In this document: piece after piece, positions 16,196-22,912 of the stretch | How positions within the stretch are numbered: the stretch's first letter is position 1 | Layout: every line of letters begins with the position of its first letter | IMG/VR virus record: IMGVR_UViG_3300021139_000127 | Coordinates: 1 to 26,024 of that record | DNA from: a virus | Reading direction: 5' to 3' (one strand) | DNA length: 26,024 bases | The notes under the pieces: model-generated | The model's database searches: none | The model's input: the letters and a program-made list of their open reading frames with translations, nothing else | What the model was told of the DNA's origin: nothing | Translations under genes and position numbers: made by a program

Positions 16196-17469
16196 CAGAA
16201 TCCTCCGCCGGAAATCCCATTAAGTGCTGTGAATGTTCCAGGTGTTGATATCGTTGGTGCAGATGTATTTGTATAATTCATATTCAATATGTTTCTACCG
16301 TTTGCAGCCAAACCTAGTTGACTTGTACCAATTAAATACATACCAGATGCTGTATCAGCACTAAACGTAAACTCAGGTGCTGCAGCAGTTCCCGTAGCCG
16401 GTGCGGTAAAACTGGAAATAATAGACTGAGTAATAACAAGTAAGTTACCGCCAGTACACAAAATAGTTGCTGTAGATCCAGGGCTAATTGTTATCGGAGA
16501 AACTGAACTGCCCGATGCCTGAAATGAAAGCGCATAACCCACTGTGTTTGGCAGTGAGTTTGTAATAACATAATACTGCGTTACCGCGGGCAATGTGACA
16601 AGTAAGTTAGTCGTTCTTACGCCAGATAATGCCACGTACGTTTGTAATATTGGCGCATAAGCTGTGAGGCTGAGTCCACTACCAGACACGCTATCTACGT
16701 CATACGATGCTGCCGTAAACGTTACGTTTGATGCAATAACCCAACCCACAGTAAAGAAGTTACCTGAGCCGATGTCATAGTATATAAAACCAGAGTCTCC
16801 GGCATTGGTTTGAATATTCGTATTGCCGTTTATTAACTCAGTATTTGTTCTGTTGAACGTGAGCGTACCTGTTCCACCATTCCTGAATCCAATCCACCAT
16901 CCTGCCGATAACCCTGTTATCGATGGAAGTGTAATACTACCAACACCTGCAGTCCACACATACGTATTACCACGACTGGCGTCTGTAAGTGTTGGTGCTG
17001 TTGATACTTGTACGATATTACCTGTTGTGGCCAATTTTCCAGATATAACTGTTAGTCCCGCGCCTGCAAGCGTACTTGCACTAGCAACAGAAGTGTTAAG
17101 TCCGAATATGGTGTTACTCCACACACCCGCATATGTTGTGTTGTTTGTTAGGTAGAAGTAAACTGATGCACCAGGTGATATAGTTGTGCCGTTTAATCCA
17201 GACGCATCTGTTACAGTGAACGAATATGTGCCAGATTTGTTAGTGAACAGTATGTCAGATCCAACCGCGCCTTGATCCGCCTCTGGTAACAGAATAGATA
17301 AATTAGCGGCAGATGGTGTGCAGTCCATAATCCGGGCCGCAGCGACCTGGGTTGGGTTTACAACAGACGGCCAATATAGCGGAGTATTTGCACTAAATGA
17401 AAGGGCAAAATACGATACATCCGTTGGTTCAATAACGGTGCCAGTAAATGGGGAAGTAAATGATGACAT
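16195..17469 (-). CDS. Fiber-like structural protein (head or tail fiber), 424 aa
   Basis: A Thr/Ser/Gly/Asn-rich, beta-structured protein with very few charges, typical of phage fibers. The interior alternates short strand-forming segments (LSILLPEADQGAVGSDILF, TYVWTAGVGSITLPSITG). Near the C-terminus FTFSADTASGMYLIGTSQLG and LAANGRNILNMN match the repeated pattern seen in phage head and tail fibers (a strand ending in S-x-D-T-x-x-G-x-Y). It ends in GGGF. It lies between an adaptor gene and the nozzle-like gene, so it is either an attached fiber of the neck or a capsid decoration. Its ATG is four bases from the stop of the upstream gene. Confidence 0.72.
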   Translation of the reverse strand: MSSFTSPFTGTVIEPTDVSYFALSFSANTPLYWPSVVNPTQVAAARIMDCTPSAANLSILLPEADQGAVGSDILFTNKSGTYSFTVTDASGLNGTTISPGASVYFYLTNNTTYAGVWSNTIFGLNTSVASASTLAGAGLTVISGKLATTGNIVQVSTAPTLTDASRGNTYVWTAGVGSITLPSITGLSAGWWIGFRNGGTGTLTFNRTNTELINGNTNIQTNAGDSGFIYYDIGSGNFFTVGWVIASNVTFTAASYDVDSVSGSGLSLTAYAPILQTYVALSGVRTTNLLVTLPAVTQYYVITNSLPNTVGYALSFQASGSSVSPITISPGSTATILCTGGNLLVITQSIISSFTAPATGTAAAPEFTFSADTASGMYLIGTSQLGLAANGRNILNMNYTNTSAPTISTPGTFTALNGISGGGF

Positions 17470-17472
17470 GTA

Positions 17473-18093
17473 TTAAGGTTCCTGAACAGATACGTTTCTG
17501 TCGATTCGACGGGAGTTGTCTTCTTTTTTGATTGCTGTAATAGCCTCGTCAAAATACCCTTTCCATGTGGCTATCTTGTCTTGTGCTTTTAGATAAACCA
17601 TTGCATGGTACATAGACGCGTACAACATAAGTTGTGGTGTCGTTTGTGTAAAAAGATTTTGTTCGTTATTAGAATCTAACGGCTGAATCAGGCTGTAGTA
17701 AATAATCTCAACTGGAACCGTAGCATTAGGCGCAGGTGCAAATGTCCAGTTCATGTAATCATAATCTGCGTAATACGTAGGCTGACCACTGCTAGACTCA
17801 GACTGATACATAGCCACATAGTCCTGACTGCGAAGTAACAACGGCTCGCCGTTAACCTTCATGGATACTGTCTTTCTCCACCTGGCAGGCTTTGCAAGCA
17901 CTGTCTGATTAGGCGCCAGGGTTGTCTCTACAACAATCAACTGTAAGAACGTTTTAAGTTCTGCTGCAATAGACGCCTCTGCCAACGCAATAATCGTCGG
18001 AATAGTAGCCACAAACTGCGGATCATTTCGCTCTGTGTAGTTAATTATGTCCGCAGTCAGCGAATCATATGTCATTACAGATGTGGTTGTCAT
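17473..18093 (-). CDS. Head-completion/adaptor protein (SU10-adaptor-like)
   Basis: A 206-residue protein with an N-terminal helical start (MTYDSLTADIINYTERND, here residues 8-25) followed by IPTIIALAEASIAAELK, the pattern of SU10-type adaptor (head completion) proteins. The middle is beta-rich (WRKTVSMKVNGEPLLLRS; YYADYDYMNWTFAPAPNA), and the C-terminus is helical (QLMLYASMYHAMVYLK), as in this family. The adaptor docks under the portal and connects it to the tail nozzle. The start is an ATGA overlap with the upstream connector gene. Identification is by memory of the family pattern, moderately secure. Confidence 0.72.
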   Translation of the reverse strand: MTTTSVMTYDSLTADIINYTERNDPQFVATIPTIIALAEASIAAELKTFLQLIVVETTLAPNQTVLAKPARWRKTVSMKVNGEPLLLRSQDYVAMYQSESSSGQPTYYADYDYMNWTFAPAPNATVPVEIIYYSLIQPLDSNNEQNLFTQTTPQLMLYASMYHAMVYLKAQDKIATWKGYFDEAITAIKKEDNSRRIDRNVSVQEP

Positions 18094-19160
18094 TTTGTGT
18101 AGTATGAGTAGTTAGGTTGGAAGTAAATTGGCGACTTATCGCGGTCCTCTTCCTCAGCCTCTGTGCGCATTTGCAGTGAGAGTGCTTTCAATTCTGTCCG
18201 CCTACCTGGATCAACATCTGGCAACTGGAACGCCATTTTATAAGACAGTTCTGCTTGGATGTATGGTAGCCAACGGTTTGGCAAATACAATTGGTTTGTT
18301 AGCGAACCAACGTCTTGTGGTTGTGTCTCAAGTACCAGTTGGAATACCTGGAAGTCATTTGACGGTACAGGCCATAAGTACATCTGTGGGTCAATCGTTC
18401 TATTGAACCAGTACTGTAATGACCTGACACTTGGGAATTGTTTGTTTGGCAGGTTCCAGTAATCGTCACGATTGAGTCGCGCCAATGGGATAATCTGCTG
18501 TGACTGAGCAAACACAATCTGACGTACAGAGAATGTTGTAGCCACTGTCTCACGCAGTCTATGGTAGTAATACTGCTGTGTAATATTAACCGGTATGTAA
18601 GTCCACTGTTTATCTGATACCGTTGTCGCAGGGATTTGAATCTGCGTTGTCCATGTAACGCCATCGTTACTGGTTTCATATGCCAGGTTATACGTTACTG
18701 TGGATCCATTTGTTGGACTGTATGCGTTAAAGCCGACATAGTAAACAGACGTTGCGGTCCCATAAGACGCGCCAAAATAGTTTTCGCCTGTTGTGGTTGT
18801 GCCATAACCGTTAAGATTACCGTCAAATACAATCGGCGATGTGGCGTTATCAGTCGGTAATGCTGTAGATATTTGCGGCGTTTGGATATAAACCCAGTTA
18901 GCCTCTAAGACGTCAATCGTATTAGTTGGCAGCGATAGTGCCTGTTGATTTGCTTGAGCGCCGAGTACAACGTTTTGCAGCAACCATAAATTCGGGCCGC
19001 GGTTTACGCTGTTTTGTAATATATAAAATAAAGCCTGTTTCGCTGTGTTAACAAGCTCAGGAGTCATCTCCTCAGCCTGTTTTCCACAGTCACGAAACGC
19101 GTACGCGATTAATTGGTCTACATTAACCGCGGTTTGGTTAGTTGTTCCAGAATAAGACAA
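18090..19160 (-). CDS. Connector/adaptor protein with inserted galactose-binding-like domain
   Basis: The first 75 residues are helical (VDQLIAYAFRDCGKQAEE, TPELVNTAKQALFYILQN), in the style of P22 gp4-like tail accessory or adaptor proteins. The end resumes that fold (IIPLARLNRDDYWNLPNK, then FNRTIDPQMYLWPVPSND, then LPYIQAELSYKMAFQLPDVD). Between about residues 110 and 235 lies a beta-rich segment with YETSNDGVTWTT and RLRETVATTFSVRQIVF, which resembles a discoidin/F5-8-type-C carbohydrate-binding domain. So a connector may carry a surface-exposed sugar-binding insertion. It is transcribed before the smaller adaptor and shares an ATGA junction with it. The fold prediction for the insertion is tentative. 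Confidence 0.68.
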   Translation of the reverse strand: MSYSGTTNQTAVNVDQLIAYAFRDCGKQAEEMTPELVNTAKQALFYILQNSVNRGPNLWLLQNVVLGAQANQQALSLPTNTIDVLEANWVYIQTPQISTALPTDNATSPIVFDGNLNGYGTTTTGENYFGASYGTATSVYYVGFNAYSPTNGSTVTYNLAYETSNDGVTWTTQIQIPATTVSDKQWTYIPVNITQQYYYHRLRETVATTFSVRQIVFAQSQQIIPLARLNRDDYWNLPNKQFPSVRSLQYWFNRTIDPQMYLWPVPSNDFQVFQLVLETQPQDVGSLTNQLYLPNRWLPYIQAELSYKMAFQLPDVDPGRRTELKALSLQMRTEAEEEDRDKSPIYFQPNYSYYTK

Positions 19161-19163
19161 GAA

Positions 19164-19331
19164 TTATCTCCCACGGCCAGATGATTTCCGTGCCGGTAGA
19201 TTAGCCTTGGCTTTGCCTGCTTTAACAAATTCTGCGCCTACCTTTTTGGGTATTCCTACCTTCTTGGCAAACTCAGGATTGTTTTTAACGCCTTGCATGA
19301 GGCGCTCTTGTGCTTTAGATTGAATTGGCAA
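19164..19331 (-). CDS. Small basic protein of the SKAQERLM type (55 aa)
   Basis: The frame starts with TTG seven bases after a strong AGGAG, which itself overlaps the stop of the preceding gene, so the start is well determined. The product begins (M)PIQSKAQERLMQGV and continues NNPEFAKKVGIPKKVGAEF, a pattern I recall from many small phage proteins of unknown function (compare the DUF3008-like SKAQ group). The last 20 residues are Lys/Arg-rich and end in SGRGR, so it probably binds nucleic acid. It is easily missed because it is short and lacks ATG. It lies just upstream of the connector gene. Confidence 0.78.
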   Translation of the reverse strand: MPIQSKAQERLMQGVKNNPEFAKKVGIPKKVGAEFVKAGKAKANLPARKSSGRGR

Positions 19332-19340
19332 AATATTCTC

Positions 19341-19730
19341 CTAACATTTCCAACGGTTTAGTGCGGCCTTCGCGCGCGGAGCATCGCCCTTTGCATGCTC
19401 AACCACACCAGACATACGAGCACAAAATGAATCTTTCCTAGAACCACCCTGCGGTTGTGGGGCCTTTAAATGTGAGCCAGTCTCACGATTGTATTTTTCA
19501 CGACCCTTTTGAGTAAGACCGGCGCCCTGCTTTGTTGGCAACTTTTCTTTGCGGCCAACTGAAAGAGAAACCGTACCACCAGTTTTCTTCTTCGCTGTCT
19601 TCTCAGACTGCTTAAAAGCCTCTGCAGTTGGTGCGCCCTTGGTCCCTGGTTTTCTCATGTGCTCGCCAGAACCTTTAGCGATACGTTCTTGCTTTTTGTG
19701 AATATTCGCATAAAGTCCGGGTTTTGCCAT
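19341..19730 (-). CDS. Basic conserved phage protein, DUF6321-like (129 aa)
   Basis: A lysine-rich 129-residue protein beginning MAKPGLYANIHKKQERIA, followed by GSGEHMRKPGTKGAPTAEAF. The C-terminal half has the conserved-looking GAGLTQKGREKYNRETGS, then QGGSRKDSFCARMSGVVEHA and ALNRWKC. This order matches what I remember of DUF6321-like phage proteins: a KYNRxTG segment followed by SFCARMSG and a C-terminal RWxC. Two cysteines bracket the end (one in CARMSG, one terminal). The biochemical role is not known. Strong positive charge and location in the structural region suggest contact with DNA inside the head, which is inference. Confidence 0.78.
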   Translation of the reverse strand: MAKPGLYANIHKKQERIAKGSGEHMRKPGTKGAPTAEAFKQSEKTAKKKTGGTVSLSVGRKEKLPTKQGAGLTQKGREKYNRETGSHLKAPQPQGGSRKDSFCARMSGVVEHAKGDAPRAKAALNRWKC

Positions 19731-19737
19731 GATATTA

Positions 19738-20553
19738 TTACATTGGTTGTTGCATGCCCTGGGGGATCATGCCTGGTTGTTGGGGTCTTGCCATCGCCAT
19801 ATTCTGTGGCTGCATCATTGGCGCAGGCTGTTGCTGAGGAATGTTACCTACGTTAGCAGGTTGGTACATGCTCTGCGCAATTTGCTCGCGTTGAATTGGG
19901 TTTAGCAAGTTTCCTGTGAGACTGCCGGCGGCCATCTTTTTGATGGAACCACCGGCTTTATGCTTTTTTACGGAGGACCCCTTTTTCATTCCGTCAATGT
20001 CATCTACCGCGTCCATGCCTTTTTTGGCAGGCTTTGCTTTGGCCTTAGACTCCGCATCGGCTTTTTTGTCTCCAGTGGGCGGGACCTTTTTGATCATGTC
20101 TTTATCGCCTGCGGGCTTGCTCTTTTCTTTTTCTACATCACTTGCGCGGCTTGATGGGCGCTTTACTGCCTCAGATGGTGCTGCTGCTTTTTTAGGCTCT
20201 GTGTCTTTAATCTTTTTGATCTTGTCTAAATCGCCAGAGTCTTTCTTCATCTCAATAGCGCCACCGGCCTTGTACTTGCGAACATTTCCGCCTTCTTTCT
20301 TAGCACGTCCGCCTTTACGGAGTTTGCTCAAATCTGTCTTTTCGCCATCATGTAACTGGTTATCGTGCATGCCAAATGCAGACTTAACAACCTTCTTAGC
20401 TGTCTTTTCATCTTGCTTCATATCAGCAAGGCCACCCTCTTTGTACTTACCACCGGCGCACATGACCTTAGTCGTTCCGCCTTTGTGCATTACGTTAACT
20501 TTGCCGCCTTCTTTGAAGTGCTGCATTTTAGGTAGTGTTTTAAATCCGTCCAT
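19738..20553 (-). CDS. Lysine-rich protein with repeated xGG motifs, 271 aa
   Basis: The N-terminal 100 residues contain at least eight short xGG motifs in a basic context: FKEGGKV, MHKGGT, CAGGKYKEGGLADM, RKGGRAKKEGGNVRKYKAGG. Between them lies KSAFGMHDNQLHDGEKTDLSKL (about residues 57-78), a recurring segment in aquatic phage proteins. A Lys/Asp/Pro/Ser-rich disordered region follows (105-200), then one further KAGGSIKKMAAGS and a Gln/Met/Pro tail (about 230-271). It has no enzymatic motif. Likely a packaged, DNA-associated protein. It follows a 70-bp gap with an inverted repeat and a TATATATA element and has AGGA six bases before the ATG. Confidence 0.75.
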   Translation of the reverse strand: MDGFKTLPKMQHFKEGGKVNVMHKGGTTKVMCAGGKYKEGGLADMKQDEKTAKKVVKSAFGMHDNQLHDGEKTDLSKLRKGGRAKKEGGNVRKYKAGGAIEMKKDSGDLDKIKKIKDTEPKKAAAPSEAVKRPSSRASDVEKEKSKPAGDKDMIKKVPPTGDKKADAESKAKAKPAKKGMDAVDDIDGMKKGSSVKKHKAGGSIKKMAAGSLTGNLLNPIQREQIAQSMYQPANVGNIPQQQPAPMMQPQNMAMARPQQPGMIPQGMQQPM

Positions 20554-20622
20554 TATAAATCCTATAGGTTATTGATGATTTAAGGATGATCAGTCCTTAT
20601 ATATAGTAATACAAAATTGCTA
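20554..20622 (-). promoter_or_regulatory. Intergenic gap with TATATATA element and inverted repeat
   Basis: On the minus strand the gap reads ACTATATATAAGGACTG, then a hairpin TAAGGA-CTGATCA-TCCTTA (plus coordinates 20581-20599), then AGGATTTATA before the ATG of the xGG gene. There is no uridine tract, so a regulatory or promoter role is as likely as termination. It separates the lysis block from the structural genes, where a change of transcription level would make sense. Confidence 0.28.
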
Positions 20623-21135
20623 CTAATTTTGCCCCAGAAATAGCGCTTTTTCTTTCTTTCGTCTGCCCTCTAATTCAGGGGGTTTGTTCCACATCATAAT
20701 GGCGTCTGCCGCGCCAGGGATGTCGTTTTCATTCAGCCTCTTAACGACTGTAGAGCTCTCAAAATGTGGTGCACCAATGTTGAAACAAAGGCTGTAGAGG
20801 GCGTCGTACTGGTGTTGCTCCAGGGGTATCTTAACTGACTTCTCAACGGCCTCAACACACCACTTTAAATCGCTTTCTAGCAACTCGTGGACCTGCTGAA
20901 TGGTAAGCTCACCCTCAAGCAAATGGGACTCTGTAGGCTTGATTAAATGCCCTACACCGATGGTCATTAGTCCCTTGGTATCTGGATACGCTTTGGTCCT
21001 AAATCCCTCAACGCCAGTTATGAACTCTAGGGTTGAATTTGCTACTGCCATAATATCTTTCTCTATTTTGTTAATTGGGGGTGATGCTATAAAAATGTCG
21101 AGCACTATGAGAAGTGCTAACAGCACTTTCTTCAT
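20623..21135 (-). CDS. Endolysin, GH24 lysozyme, probably signal-anchored
   Basis: The 170-residue product contains the T4/P22-type lysozyme triad E43-x8-D52-x5-T58 in GVEGFRTKAYPDTKGLMTIG, plus NENDIPGAADAIMMWNKPP and a basic GRRKKEK segment near the C-terminus. It cleaves the glycan strand of peptidoglycan. The chosen ATG comes one base after the holin stop and gives an N-terminal MKKVLLALLIVLDIFIASPP, a signal peptide or signal-anchor-release segment, so export could use the host Sec system. A longer frame beginning 72 bases upstream would have an improbable Cys-rich extension running inside the holin gene. A start at residue 29 (MAVANS) would give a cytoplasmic enzyme needing the holin. 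The two cysteines (93, 117) could take part in disulfide control. Confidence 0.9.
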   Translation of the reverse strand: MKKVLLALLIVLDIFIASPPINKIEKDIMAVANSTLEFITGVEGFRTKAYPDTKGLMTIGVGHLIKPTESHLLEGELTIQQVHELLESDLKWCVEAVEKSVKIPLEQHQYDALYSLCFNIGAPHFESSTVVKRLNENDIPGAADAIMMWNKPPELEGRRKKEKALFLGQN

Positions 21136-21136
21136 G

Positions 21137-21637
21137 CTATTTTTGGTTTGTCGGCATGGAGTTATGCAGCAAATTGTCTTTATTTTGGGAACTTGCAGAT
21201 GATCCAAAATAGAATGACATTATGGCAGTCCATGCCGTGCCGAGGCTACCTAACATAAGTAGGAGCGCGTCGCTTGTCTTGAACGTCTCCATCATCAATC
21301 CAAGTAAGATACCAAAAAATCCTGTTGTGACCATGATAGCGAGGGCGGGAGGAATAAACGAGTGCGTATTCGTTTGCATGTCCCTTGCCGACTTTCGGTC
21401 GTTCACCGCCAGTTGTTCAAAGTCTAGTCCAAGCTCCTGGGCCTTAGCCTTAAGCGCTATTTCAGCTTGCTGAACGCTTGCAATTTGCTCAGATGTCAGC
21501 TTACCATCATCTAGCATTTTCTTTGCATCGTCCTGCGATATATTCAATACTTTAGCCACGGCCTCATAGGCCAGACCACCAAGTGGGCCGCCCAGGCATG
21601 TTGCTATTGTTGGGCAAATTGTTTTTAACCAATCCAT
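21137..21637 (-). CDS. Holin, three-transmembrane type (GTA-holin-like)
   Basis: A 166-residue protein with a hydrophobic N-terminal stretch (GGPLGGLAYEAVAKVL, about residues 15-31), a helical soluble middle with Glu/Gln/Lys, VNDRKSARDMQ (79-87), and two clear transmembrane helices (about 96-116 and 123-145). The end has FYFGSSASSQNKD, the pattern I recall from 3TM holins of the gene-transfer-agent type, where a W/F-x-FGSS segment follows the last helix. Its role is to permeabilise the inner membrane and time lysis. It is followed one base later by the lysozyme gene, the classic holin-endolysin pair. Confidence 0.85.
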   Translation of the reverse strand: MDWLKTICPTIATCLGGPLGGLAYEAVAKVLNISQDDAKKMLDDGKLTSEQIASVQQAEIALKAKAQELGLDFEQLAVNDRKSARDMQTNTHSFIPPALAIMVTTGFFGILLGLMMETFKTSDALLLMLGSLGTAWTAIMSFYFGSSASSQNKDNLLHNSMPTNQK

Positions 21638-21649
21638 TTAATTCTCCTT

Positions 21650-22294
21650 TTAGCAGTACTTCGGTAAGATGCCGGTTTGATTAACAATCCTCCAACATTC
21701 AATAACCTTGGGGTCTGTTTCCCAATTCTTTTCAAAGAACTCTTGTTCTTTTATATTTGCTTTTTTACGGGCCTCGTAATCCGTATGAATGGCGTACATA
21801 ACGCCAGACATGACAAAGACCACAAATAACACCGCGCACATAATAGCGAACCGCAGGTGCCATCTGTCTATAAAGGCCTGCTTTTTGATTCGTTTGGCCT
21901 GTGCCTCTTTTCTTTCCCGCTCTTCTTGCTTTGCCTTTTTGGCCCTTAACTTATCACGTTCAGCCTGGAATTCGGACCATACCGCGCCCAGTTCAGGCGG
22001 CGCATGGTAGACAAGCAATTCTCGAAGTTGTATTTCTGCGTTTTCTAAACGCTTTTTGGCCAAGATATTATCGAGAATCATCGCGCTCTCGGACTTATCT
22101 TTTGGCGGGTTCTTTTCTTTTTCCTTAAGCTCTTCTATAGCTTTTTCTTGATGGTCAAAGAACGAACCAACATGTTTTCCCAGGTCACCTACAATATCTT
22201 GGACATCGTGCGCCGTGGCGGATACCTCTTTGTATATTGCTACTCCTTGCTTGATGGCGCCAAAAGCCATCATAGCAAGTGTCAAGGGATCCAT
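21650..22294 (-). CDS. Coiled-coil membrane protein of the lysis region, 214 aa
   Basis: The N-terminal 25 residues are amphipathic or hydrophobic (LTLAMMAFGAIKQGVAIY). A charged helical body follows with a long Lys/Glu/Arg coiled coil around 105-140, one strong transmembrane helix at about 147-169 (FAIMCAVLFVVFVMSGVMYA), and a soluble tail with two cysteines (ECWR, KYC at the end). The topology would put most of the protein in the cytoplasm and the short tail in the periplasm. Its position before the holin suggests a lysis role, but it does not look like a normal i-spanin (whose membrane helix is N-terminal). No family assigned. It shares a one-base overlap with the preceding gene. Confidence 0.65.
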   Translation of the reverse strand: MDPLTLAMMAFGAIKQGVAIYKEVSATAHDVQDIVGDLGKHVGSFFDHQEKAIEELKEKEKNPPKDKSESAMILDNILAKKRLENAEIQLRELLVYHAPPELGAVWSEFQAERDKLRAKKAKQEERERKEAQAKRIKKQAFIDRWHLRFAIMCAVLFVVFVMSGVMYAIHTDYEARKKANIKEQEFFEKNWETDPKVIECWRIVNQTGILPKYC

Positions 22295-22500
22295 TACTTC
22301 AGTACATTATGTGTTATATAGCCAACTACGCTGCTAATTAAAGACACAACTGCCATGCCCATCATAAATCCGCCCTTGGATTTATTGGCAATCTCGATAA
22401 GTTGGCAGACTGAGGCCTCCAATCTATCGATCTTTTTTTCCAGTGCATCTACGGTCGCAACCAATTGACCGTACTGGAACATGTCAATTGAATCACCCAT
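22294..22500 (-). CDS. Small coiled-coil/TM protein, XhlA-like (68 aa)
   Basis: Residues 12-40 form a short coiled coil (LVATVDALEKKIDRLEAS), and residues 45-66 a single transmembrane helix (FMMGMAVVSLISSVVGYI) following KSKGG. This architecture is that of XhlA-type hemolysin/holin-associated proteins that sit in the membrane and aid lysis. It overlaps both neighbours by one base (TAATG), indicating translational coupling in a lysis-block operon. Similarity is by architecture; sequence identity with XhlA cannot be tested here. Confidence 0.6.
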   Translation of the reverse strand: MGDSIDMFQYGQLVATVDALEKKIDRLEASVCQLIEIANKSKGGFMMGMAVVSLISSVVGYITHNVLK

Positions 22501-22898
22501 TATGCGCTCACTGTTGTCGCTGCAGGGGCCGCTACAGGCGCAATAGATGTAGGCGCAAGTACCGTTGGTGCTGTGGTTGTAATTACTGCAACATCAGCAG
22601 TTACGATTGGTGCAGGTGTCTCTTCAACAACTGGTGCAGGTGTATCCACAATAACTGGCGCGGCCTGTGCGGCTGCAATTACTTGTTGCTGAATTGGGGA
22701 TATCGACACTGCCGGTGCTACGGGTATAGCTGAGTCAGACTTTGTTGGGGGCACAGAAGATTTGTGCACGTGAGAAATAGCTGTGATAACATGGCCATCA
22801 AACACAGTTTCCAAGTGCTCAATAAATGCCTCGACTTCCGCTTTTGCTTTTGTATCAAAAGACGCAAGGTGCGTACGTAGTTCTTTAAAAAATGACAT
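22500..22898 (-). CDS. Small protein with Ala/Pro/Val/Thr-rich tail (132 aa)
   Basis: The first 45 residues are helical with balanced charge (FKELRTHLASFDTKAKAEVE, then FIEHLETVFDGHV). From residue 55 onward it is disordered and made almost entirely of Ala, Pro, Val, Thr and Ser with repeated APVV/APIV patterns. No family known. A head domain with an extended tail in this location, between fibers and lysis genes, could be a minor virion or decoration protein. It could equally be accessory to the lysis genes. Its end overlaps the XhlA-like start by one base. Confidence 0.6.
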   Translation of the reverse strand: MSFFKELRTHLASFDTKAKAEVEAFIEHLETVFDGHVITAISHVHKSSVPPTKSDSAIPVAPAVSISPIQQQVIAAAQAAPVIVDTPAPVVEETPAPIVTADVAVITTTAPTVLAPTSIAPVAAPAATTVSA

Positions 22899-22912
22899 GA
22901 AATACTCCAGGG

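Noticed and set aside
15875-16276. Plus-strand open frame (133 aa) over the nozzle-like/fiber junction
   Set aside because: Antisense to two supported genes, no motif, no operon context.
19916-20575. Long plus-strand open frame (219 aa) opposite the lysine-rich xGG gene
   Set aside because: Its Phe/Ser/Leu-rich composition is the reverse complement of a Lys/Gly-rich gene; it has no motif and runs against the late operon.
21136-21207. Extension of the lysozyme gene upstream into the holin gene
   Set aside because: It would add a Cys-rich, non-conserved leader; the ATG at 21135 directly follows the holin stop and gives a proper export segment.
21650-22294. Coiled-coil membrane protein as an i-spanin (Rz)
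   Set aside because: The single membrane helix is near the C-terminus with the coiled coil on the cytoplasmic side, opposite to Rz topology, and no o-spanin lipoprotein is nested or adjacent.
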